A stretch of DNA of 10,524 nt from Firmicutes bacterium ZCTH02-B6. GTDB lineage: Bacteria; Bacillota; Limnochordia; Limnochordales; ZCTH02-B6. How positions within the stretch are numbered: position 1 is the first letter of the stretch; each line of letters begins with the position of its first letter. The stretch spans positions 1 to 10,524 of the forward strand of contig LZRQ01000127.1 in the NCBI GenBank assembly GCA_002159155.1, written 5' to 3'. Of the stretch, positions 5,957-10,524 are shown piece after piece. Position numbers and translations under genes: made by a program. The notes under the pieces were generated by a model. That model saw nothing but the letters and a program-made list of their open reading frames with translations, made no database searches and was not told the DNA's origin.

Positions 5957-5985
5957 ATTATAGCATCCGCACTGCGGCGGTGCAA
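5957..5985 (-). promoter_or_regulatory. lexA promoter with extended -10
   Basis: On the minus strand, TTGCAC (plus positions 5980-5985), a 17-base spacer and a perfect TATAAT (5957-5962) are preceded by TGC, giving an extended -10. The -35 is weak, for which the TG extension could compensate. A LexA box overlaps the -35. Transcription would start around 5950, giving a leader of about 40 bases before the GTG at 5912. Confidence 0.7.
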
Positions 5986-5996
5986 ACGTCAGTTCG
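5983..5996 (-). promoter_or_regulatory. LexA box overlapping the lexA -35
   Basis: Read on the minus strand the site is CGAAC-TGAC-GTTTG, differing from CGAAC-N4-GTTCG at one of the ten defined positions. It overlaps three bases of the lexA -35 (5980-5985), so bound LexA would block polymerase. This fits autoregulation of lexA. Confidence 0.75.
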
Positions 5997-6015
5997 AAAA
6001 CCTGGCCGCATGGGC

Positions 6016-6045
6016 TTGACAAGAACAGGCGTTCGGTGCTATGGT
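6016..6045 (+). promoter_or_regulatory. yneA promoter
   Basis: A perfect TTGACA (6016-6021), an 18-base spacer and TATGGT (6040-6045) preceded by TGC (6037-6039). The strong -35 and the extended -10 would make a good promoter when LexA is absent. The spacer holds a LexA box. Transcription would start near 6052. Confidence 0.7.
6022..6035 (+). promoter_or_regulatory. LexA box in the yneA promoter spacer
   Basis: AGAAC-AGGC-GTTCG differs from CGAAC-N4-GTTCG only at the first base. It sits between the -35 and -10 elements of the yneA promoter, a position where LexA excludes RNA polymerase. The central AGGC also fits the purine/pyrimidine preference of Bacillus sites. Confidence 0.8.
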
Positions 6046-6055
6046 GGTAGCGAAC

Positions 6056-6069
6056 GGTACATATGTTCG
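6056..6069 (+). promoter_or_regulatory. Second LexA-box-like site downstream of the yneA start point
   Basis: GGTAC-ATAT-GTTCG has a perfect right half and two mismatches in the left half compared with CGAAC-ATAT-GTTCG. A perfect CGAAC half also occurs at 6051-6055, giving CGAAC and GTTCG with 9 bases between. It lies just downstream of the predicted start point, where a second LexA dimer could act as a roadblock. Confidence 0.55.
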
Positions 6070-6090
6070 CCCGTCAGGAGGGTCAGTGGC

Positions 6091-6399
6091 ATGGAAAGGC
6101 GTTACACGTACGGCCAACAGCACCGAGATCGTCTCGGGTACGCAGCCGTGGTCGTTGCGGCAGCCGCGGCGCTGGTGCTGCTCCTGATGACGCACGTCTT
6201 TTCGCAAACCCTGACCCCGGTCGAACAGCAGTTCGTAGACGTAGTCGTTCGCCAGGGCGAGACGTTATGGCAGATCGCCAAGCGGCACGCCGAACCTGGT
6301 GCCGACCCGCGGCAACTGGTGGAACAGATCCGGGTCGCCAACGGCCTCGAAAGTGCCGTTGTCCGACCGGGGCAGGTACTCAAGGTGCCAGTGCGCTAA
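6091..6399 (+). CDS. yneA: SOS-induced cell-division suppressor YneA (LysM protein)
   Basis: A 102-residue membrane-anchored LysM protein. Residues 1-15 are basic and polar, a hydrophobic segment at about 16-34 (YAAVVVAAAAALVLLLM) anchors the protein, and a LysM domain covers about 51-100 (VVVRQGETLWQIAKRH, RVANGL, VRPGQVLKVP). LysM domains bind peptidoglycan. In Bacillus, YneA halts division during the SOS response by acting at the divisome, and its size, topology and location next to lexA match here. The ATG at 6091 follows AGGAGG (6076-6081) by 9 bases. The frame is open upstream through the promoter, but that part is not coding. Expression should be LexA-repressed through two sites. The usual yneB and ynzC neighbours are not seen downstream. 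Confidence 0.92.
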   Translation: MERRYTYGQQHRDRLGYAAVVVAAAAALVLLLMTHVFSQTLTPVEQQFVDVVVRQGETLWQIAKRHAEPGADPRQLVEQIRVANGLESAVVRPGQVLKVPVR

Positions 6400-6711
6400 G
6401 GGGTGCCAAGTTTGAGCGTCTCTTCGGTTGACGCGGCCAGCCAATGCCTGTGGGGTTGGCGCTGGAGCCGGCGGCCGTTGTGGCCGCCGCTTCACGCCGC
6501 CAAGAGGCTTTGGGCGAAGCCCTGGGGCGCGAGAGGATGACGCGCAAGGCCATGCTCGTACATGAAGGCAGCGACGCGTTACGCCGGAGTTCGGATGAGA
6601 CTAGCCGGCACTTCGTGGTTGGGACTGAGCAAGATGATATTCAGTGGCAAAGCCTTCCAACGGCCGCTGGCCGGTCCTCTTGGGTATAGATGAGGAGGGC
6701 CGTGCCGAGGC
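6400..6711. other. Stretch with no convincing gene between yneA and the DinB-like gene
   Basis: About 310 bases without a gene I can support. A frame on the plus strand from ATG 6444 to 6689 would give 81 residues (Ala/Arg-rich, containing LGRERMTRKAM), but it has no ribosome binding site and no recognised motif. A second frame, 6403-6543, gives a Trp-rich basic peptide of doubtful value. A hairpin lies at 6470-6488. The right end (from 6644) resembles the N-terminal remnant of the following gene. It may be decayed coding DNA. Confidence 0.5.
6470..6488 (+). terminator. GC-rich hairpin downstream of yneA
   Basis: GGCGGCC (6470-6476) and GGCCGCC (6482-6488) form a perfect 7-bp stem with loop GTTGT, 71 bases after the yneA stop. 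No T-tract follows, so it is at best a weak terminator. In GC-rich DNA such a stem may arise by chance. Confidence 0.3.
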
Positions 6712-6736
6712 ATGGGTCGCCACCAAGCACTGCTGA
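6644..6736 (+). pseudogene. Possible remnant of a HicB-like N-terminal domain of the DinB-like gene
   Basis: A short frame from GTG 6644 to TGA 6734-6736 reads WPVLLGIDEEGRAEAWVA. This resembles the first strands of the small HicB-like domain (usually ending in LPGC) that precedes a DinB domain in one family of fusion proteins. It lies just upstream of, and overlaps in another frame, the DinB-like gene at 6712. This would fit a deletion with a frame change that removed the middle of an originally longer gene. The segment is too short to prove this, and the resemblance is from memory. Confidence 0.25.
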
Positions 6737-7092
6737 CCACGCTGCGCTGTTCTCCGCCGGAGAAACGCTCGATGCGCCCGGGCGGCGGCCAGCGGACGGT
6801 TGACGACATCGCGCGCCCCGTCGCGACCGTCGAGTGGTGGTACATGTCCCGGATCGTGCCTTTCCCAGTTCCGCACGCTGGCGAATTTCCGGAGGACGTG
6901 GAAAGTCTTCTCACTTGGATTCGGTCACGGGTCGCAGGGCGGCTGCGGGGCCTATCCGACGACGAACGGGCCAAAATCTCAGTGCCTGATCCCGAGTCCG
7001 GCGAACAGTGGTCGGCCCGGAAAGTGCTCCGGAGACTGGTTTATCACGAGCTGTACCATCTGCGGCAACTCCTGAGAGCGCTCCCGGCGTAG
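6712..7092 (+). CDS. DinB-superfamily-like protein, probably truncated at the N terminus
   Basis: A 126-residue frame whose C-terminal part looks like the DinB/DUF664 four-helix family of putative metal-dependent enzymes. VATVEWWYMSRIV is at 37-49, and QWSARKVLRRLVYHELYHLRQLL at 99-121 carries the usual HxxxH pair, His112 and His116. The first metal-binding histidine, normally a few residues before VATVEWWY, is Pro36 here (codon CCC, one base from CAC). Members are commonly 150-170 residues, so the first helix appears to be missing. The ATG at 6712 has a possible ribosome binding site GAGGAGGG (6692-6699) only at the long distance of 12 bases. ATG 6772 and ATG 6844 are alternatives. The gene may be a decaying copy, or a working short variant. 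Function is unknown. Confidence 0.5.
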   Translation: MGRHQALLTTLRCSPPEKRSMRPGGGQRTVDDIARPVATVEWWYMSRIVPFPVPHAGEFPEDVESLLTWIRSRVAGRLRGLSDDERAKISVPDPESGEQWSARKVLRRLVYHELYHLRQLLRALPA

Positions 7093-7118
7093 TTGCCGAG
7101 GGCGCGTTCTCTCTACAT

Positions 7119-7148
7119 TACTCAACGAAAGAAACATTTAATTGAGTA
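7119..7148. repeat. AT-rich inverted repeat between the DinB-like gene and the ABC fragment
   Basis: TACTCAA (7119-7125) and TTGAGTA (7142-7148) are perfect 7-bp inverted copies around a 16-base, A-rich centre. The block about 7110-7148 is much richer in A and T than its surroundings. It lies 27 bases after the DinB-like stop and 62 bases from the end of the truncated ABC frame. It could be a weak terminator, a recombination scar or the end of a lost element; I see no target duplication. Confidence 0.45.
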
Positions 7149-7209
7149 GCAGATGCACCGAATCGGGCGACGCTTACGTTGCCGGGACGGAGCCGCCGGT
7201 ATGGCTGTA

Positions 7210-7737
7210 TCAAAACTGAAGCATTGGATGTCTCGAGCTCGGATGCTGCACCCGGTGCGATCTGGCCCACGCTGTGCAGCCCGATACATGCTCCACCGGG
7301 CGACAATTGGCCTCTACCCGGCGTTTGACCTCTGGCCGCGGAATGCCGAACAGCTCGGCTTGCATCGTCAGGGTTTGCTGGGCGGTTAAGGCCTTGTCGT
7401 GGATTGTCTCCTGCATCCCGTATCCGCAGAGGGCCCGCACCCGTCGGGGCGTCGCGGCCGGATCCATGCCAAACACGCGTACGTAGCAGGCATCGGGGCG
7501 GAGCCATCCTGTCAACAACTTCATCGTGGTTGTCTTCCCTGACCCATTAGGACCGAGCAGCCCGAGGATCTCCCCTGGGTTGACGCTCAAGGTCAAGCCA
7601 TCGAGCGCGACGGTTCTGCCAAAGGACTTACGCACAGCGACCAACTCCACGGCTGGCTCCCGTCGGTCGCCGTGCGCTTGCAACCACGCCCCGACCGCTC
7701 CGCAGCCCCCTCGTCTCAGGGACAGTGTGTCGTCCAT
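7210..7737 (-). pseudogene. ABC-transporter ATP-binding protein, truncated after the N-terminal third
   Basis: A 175-residue frame that begins as an export-type ABC ATPase and then breaks off. Visible are the first strands (VELVAVRKSFGRTVALDGLTL), Walker A GPNGSGKT at 62-69, VFGMDPAATP and a Q-loop region GYGMQE (Gln109), followed by ALTAQQTLTMQAELFGIPRPEVKRRVE up to residue 142 (near position 7312). The remaining 33 residues share nothing with the family. The LSGGQ signature, Walker B, D-loop and H-loop are all missing, so ATP hydrolysis is not possible. Normal length is 240-310 residues. ATG 7737 follows GAGGAG (7748-7753) by 10 bases. A PadR-type regulator lies 37 bases upstream, a common arrangement for drug-export ABC loci, but the permease is absent. 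The break probably comes from a deletion or insertion at about 7310. Confidence 0.75.
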
Positions 7738-7774
7738 GAGCGAGCATCTCCTCGCGTAAACGGTGCCAAATCGT

Positions 7775-8332
7775 TCACGGACTGTGGCCGATACCGGGGC
7801 CAACTTCCGCCGGCCAGTCGGCCACCTCGTCCACCAGGCGGCGCATCCACCGGATCTCGGCGTCGCGCAGCATGAGGTCGTGGTCAAGCACGGCACGCAG
7901 GCTGGCAAGCCGGCTGCCTGCGCCCTTGAGCGCGTCCCGCTTGCGCCAGATGGCCTCCTGCGCCTGTTCCAGCTGTTGCAGCCGTTCCCGCAGCAGTGCG
8001 ACCATTTCCTCAGGTGCCAACTTGCCGAGGAATACGACGGCCAGGTCGATTGGGTACTTCGGCTCCACCACCGTGCGGCAAGCGTCCCGCAGAAGTTCCC
8101 GGAACGCGTCGCGCCCCGCTTCGGTAATGCGGTACACCGTCCGTTGCGGGTAGCCACCCTCCTGCTCGATGCCCACTTCCTCTATCAGGCCCTCGTCTTC
8201 CAAGCGTTGCAGCGCATGGTAGATGGAGCCGTACCCGATTTCCGCCCAGTGGGCAAGGTCCGCAGCCCGCGCCAGTTGCTTGATCTCGTACCCGCGCGCA
8301 TCCCGCTCGTTGAGAACGCCGAGGCGTCCCAC
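7775..8332 (-). CDS. PadR-family transcriptional regulator
   Basis: A protein of about 185 residues with an N-terminal winged helix-turn-helix of the PadR type (residues 3-75: LGVLNERDARGYEIKQL, IGYGSIYHALQRLEDEGLIEE, then the wing GYPQRTVYRITEAGRDAFRELL). A C-terminal helical, coiled-coil-like domain follows (about 95-185, rich in Leu, Arg, Gln and Glu) of the kind used for dimerisation. PadR proteins usually repress detoxification or ABC-export genes and respond to small molecules, and here the ATPase fragment follows in the same direction. The start is uncertain. GTG 8332 gives a normal but slightly short N terminus without a clear ribosome binding site. TTG 8386 would add 18 Arg/Gly-rich residues unlike the family. 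The gene diverges from the xer gene at 8410. Its regulatory target in this locus seems to be damaged. Confidence 0.85.
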   Translation of the reverse strand: MGRLGVLNERDARGYEIKQLARAADLAHWAEIGYGSIYHALQRLEDEGLIEEVGIEQEGGYPQRTVYRITEAGRDAFRELLRDACRTVVEPKYPIDLAVVFLGKLAPEEMVALLRERLQQLEQAQEAIWRKRDALKGAGSRLASLRAVLDHDLMLRDAEIRWMRRLVDEVADWPAEVGPGIGHSP

Positions 8333-8409
8333 GCTATCTGCAGCGGAATGGCGCCGGCAGGACCGCCCTCCCTCCCCGCCGAACAAGCCGGTAGCGAAGG
8401 AGTGTTCGC

Positions 8410-9312
8410 ATGCACGACGACGGCCGGTTTCCCCATCCGTGGGTGCAGGACTACTACAACTTCCTTATTACCGAGAAGGGGTTTTCGCGGCAGACTGCGG
8501 AGGCTTACCTACACGACTTGCGGGTGTTTTTCGCGTTCTTGCAGGAGCGGCGCATCGAGCCCGAGGCGGTGGATATTCTCCTCTTACGGGAGTTCAACCG
8601 CTATCTGCAGGAAGACCGGGACAACGCGCACATCACCAGGGCTCGCAAGATCAGCGCTCTCAGGGGATTCTACCGCTACCTGCTGGACAATGATCTTATT
8701 GACGAGGACCCCACGCTTAAGCTGCGGCCACCAAAGGTCCCCAAGACACAGCCCTACTTCCTGTCGGCCAGCGAAGCCCGTCGGTTTCTGGACGCCGTGC
8801 GGCGGTACGCGCCTGAGCCCGCCCGGGACTACGCTATCTTCTCCATGTTCCTCTACACCGGCTGCCGCCTTGGGGAGCTTGTGGGCCTGAACGTGGAGGA
8901 CGTGGACTTTGAGACGGGCACCGTTTGGCTCTTTGGCAAGGGCGCGAAAGAGCGGGTAGTGCCCATGAAACCCGAGCTCGCCGAAGCGGTCCAGGCCTAC
9001 CTGCCCGAGCGCAAGGTCAACCCGCGCTGTCCCCATCCCCGGCGCCTCTTTCGCAACCGTTGGGGCTACGCCTTGAGCCGCCATGGCGTGCACTACCTCG
9101 TAAAGCGGATCGCGGCAAGCGCCGACATCCAGCGGGAAGGTTTGAGCGCCCACAAGCTACGCCACACGGTGGCCACGCTGCTCTTGGAGCGAGACGCCGA
9201 CCTGCGCTCGATTCAGGAGCTCCTCGGGCACGCGTCCATTGCGACCACCCAGCGCTACACCCACGTGGTCAACAAGCGCCTTAAGGCTCAAATCGACAAG
9301 CTCTCCTACTAG
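8410..9312 (+). CDS. Tyrosine recombinase of the XerC/XerD type
   Basis: A 300-residue site-specific recombinase, the size of XerC/XerD, which resolves chromosome dimers at dif with FtsK. The N-terminal SAM-like core-binding domain spans about 10-95 (VQDYYNFLITEKGFSRQTAEAYLHDL, then RKISALRGFYRYLL). The catalytic domain has all active-site residues: Arg153 (TGCRLGEL), Lys177 (FGKGAKERVVP), His248 and Arg251 (AHKLRH), His274 (LLGHASIATTQRY) and nucleophile Tyr283. ATG 8410 follows AAGGAG (8397-8402) by 7 bases. It is divergent from padR and convergent with cca, and no phage or integron genes are nearby, which favours a housekeeping role over an element integrase. I see no dif-like site. XerC and XerD cannot be told apart from this sequence alone. 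Confidence 0.92.
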   Translation: MHDDGRFPHPWVQDYYNFLITEKGFSRQTAEAYLHDLRVFFAFLQERRIEPEAVDILLLREFNRYLQEDRDNAHITRARKISALRGFYRYLLDNDLIDEDPTLKLRPPKVPKTQPYFLSASEARRFLDAVRRYAPEPARDYAIFSMFLYTGCRLGELVGLNVEDVDFETGTVWLFGKGAKERVVPMKPELAEAVQAYLPERKVNPRCPHPRRLFRNRWGYALSRHGVHYLVKRIAASADIQREGLSAHKLRHTVATLLLERDADLRSIQELLGHASIATTQRYTHVVNKRLKAQIDKLSY

Positions 9313-9315
9313 TAA

Positions 9316-9329
9316 GCTCCGTGCGGAGC
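9316..9329. terminator. Small hairpin between convergent xer and cca genes
   Basis: GCTCC (9316-9320) and GGAGC (9325-9329) pair around a four-base loop, 4 bases after the xer stop. The stem is only 5 bp and no T-tract adjoins it. The 57-bp convergent spacer holds no better candidate, so this is a weak proposal. Confidence 0.25.
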
Positions 9330-9369
9330 GTCGCGTCGACGGGTTTCCTTGAGCTGGCCTGAACGGCTC

Positions 9370-10524
9370 TCACGGTCGCCGTTCCCCTGCGGTCCATATC
9401 CGGACCAGCGCCAGGAGTCGCTCCCGCGAGTTGTCGGCCGGATGTTCCAGGACGTGCTCCCAAAGCCGCATCAAGAGGCTGCCTACCTGCGGGCCAGGGC
9501 GAATACCTGCCGCTTGCTGGACGTCGGTCCCATCGATCGCCAGCTCCCCGGGGCTGAGCGCTGCCCCTGAGGAGATAACACTCTGGACGTGGCTGATCAT
9601 ATCGGCTCCTAGGCGCTCCGGTTCGGATGGTTGCCACGCGTGCCACAGGTCTATAAACGCCGGGATCAACGCTCGGCCAACTCGGGCCAAGAAACGCCGC
9701 AGCCCGCTATCGGACGCGACGCGGTCCGCCCGATACTCCCGCAGGCACTCGACCAGGTGGACGGCTTGACGGCTCATCTGGCGCGGGTACACAAGTGACT
9801 TGAGCAGTGCCGCGTCTGTGTCGGGGCGTGAGAGTCCATACAGCACCGCCGCCATTTTTGTCACGGGATCACTCGCGGCCAGCCGTTGCAAAGCGGACCC
9901 CGTGCGGTGGACAGACAGCCGATCCACTTTGGGCGCACCCGGCAGAACCCATGGCAAAAGACGCGTCTGGTACAGTAGAGCCAGGCCTCCGCCCGCGCCG
10001 GTGGACCCAAGCAGGCGGCGCCACTCCTCCCCGACCCGTTCCCGGCTGACGTGCTGGAGCCGCGGCGCGCAGAGACGGATGGCAGCCGCGGTCCTCCCGT
10101 CTAGATGAAAACCGAGCTGGCTGGCGAGGCGCACCGCCCGCAACAGTCGCAGGGCGTCCTCTTGGAACCGAGCGACCGGATCGCCGACCGTGCGAATGAT
10201 CCCGTCAGCCAGGTCCCGTTGGCCTCCGGTCGGGTCCACCAGCCGGCCCGTTGCCGGGTCATAGGCCAAAGCATTGATCGTGAGGTCACGGCGCAACAGG
10301 TCGTCCTCGACGCGCCGGCCAAATGTCACCCAGCCGGGGTGGCGTGCGTCCCGGTAGCCCCCTTCTTGGCGGAAGGTGGTCACTTGCACTGGGCCGGTGT
10401 CGACGATGACGGTCACGGTGCCAAACTCGACGCCCGTGGGGACGGTGCGGGGAAAAAGCCGCTGCACGGTATCCGGCGTTGCGTCCGTGGCCACGTCCCA
10501 GTCGTGCACGGGACGCCCCAACAG
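9370..10524 (-). CDS. cca: CCA-adding tRNA nucleotidyltransferase (5' end outside window)
   Basis: The visible part is about 384 residues of a class II CCA-adding enzyme, which builds or repairs the 3' CCA end of tRNA. The reading frame continues past the window edge, so the GG and first strand of the nucleotidyltransferase core are missing. Seen are DWDVAT, carrying the metal-binding DxD pair, then RVEDDLLRRDLTINALAYD, DPTGGQRDL and RFQEDALRLLRAVRLASQLGF, which are the nucleotide- and tRNA-binding motifs. A helical C-terminal region follows. A poly(A) polymerase of the same superfamily is an alternative, but the Bacillota context favours cca. The stop TGA is at plus positions 9370-9372. The frame is intact throughout. 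The gene is convergent with the xer gene. Confidence 0.88.
   Translation of the reverse strand: MLGRPVHDWDVATDATPDTVQRLFPRTVPTGVEFGTVTVIVDTGPVQVTTFRQEGGYRDARHPGWVTFGRRVEDDLLRRDLTINALAYDPATGRLVDPTGGQRDLADGIIRTVGDPVARFQEDALRLLRAVRLASQLGFHLDGRTAAAIRLCAPRLQHVSRERVGEEWRRLLGSTGAGGGLALLYQTRLLPWVLPGAPKVDRLSVHRTGSALQRLAASDPVTKMAAVLYGLSRPDTDAALLKSLVYPRQMSRQAVHLVECLREYRADRVASDSGLRRFLARVGRALIPAFIDLWHAWQPSEPERLGADMISHVQSVISSGAALSPGELAIDGTDVQQAAGIRPGPQVGSLLMRLWEHVLEHPADNSRERLLALVRIWTAGERRP

Noticed and set aside
7763..8890. Open frame of 375 codons on the plus strand spanning padR and the start of the xer gene
   Set aside because: It runs opposite padR and then out of frame with the catalytic recombinase reading, so it cannot be coding alongside both.
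9313..9369. Searched for a dif-like recombination site near the xer gene
   Set aside because: No 28-bp site with inverted arms was seen in this spacer or elsewhere in the window.

Overview
The window looks like chromosomal DNA from a GC-rich, endospore-forming member of the Bacillota (Firmicutes). The reasons are a SigH-type sporulation sigma factor, a divergent lexA/yneA SOS pair with Bacillus-type CGAAC-N4-GTTCG operators, a YpmA-family small protein, a short bacterial-type (SpeH) AdoMet decarboxylase, and a YnbB-type PLP lyase. The high GC content, frequent GTG starts and gene families suggest a deep, perhaps thermophilic lineage such as the Symbiobacterium/Thermaerobacter group. That placement is an inference.

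Layout. Positions 1-2052 are a plus-strand run: the 3' end of trpA, then an Ogt-type DNA repair methyltransferase, then a YnbB-like PLP enzyme joined to it by an ATGA stop/start overlap. A good sigma-A promoter at 2049-2078 starts a separate unit with speH (2189-2581), which ends in a strong hairpin. Positions 2776-4551 hold a SigH-like sigma factor, surE and a YpmA-family gene, with surE and ypmA directly abutting. A possible 47-residue small protein (4625-4768) overlaps an unrecognised 119-residue gene (4765-5124) by ATGA. A perfect 13-bp hairpin separates this gene from the convergent lexA gene.

Positions 5304-6399 form a classical SOS module. lexA (minus) and the cell-division suppressor yneA (plus) diverge from a 178-bp spacer with two extended -10 promoters and three LexA-box-like sites, so LexA probably controls both itself and the division block.

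Positions 6400-8332 look eroded. They hold a stretch with no convincing gene, a DinB-superfamily gene that seems to have lost its N-terminal part and one predicted metal-binding histidine, and an ABC-transporter ATPase truncated before its signature and Walker B motifs. A PadR-type regulator stands upstream of that ATPase. The transporter permease expected of a padR-ABC locus is not present.

Positions 8410-10524 are ordinary housekeeping: an intact XerC/XerD-type tyrosine recombinase (plus) convergent with the CCA-adding tRNA nucleotidyltransferase (minus), whose 5' end lies beyond the window. I found no rRNA, tRNA, CRISPR array or intact insertion sequence, and nothing that amounts to a clearly new multi-gene system. 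The most open questions are the 4625-5124 gene pair, the SigH-like gene outside its usual neighbourhood, and the eroded 6400-7740 segment.
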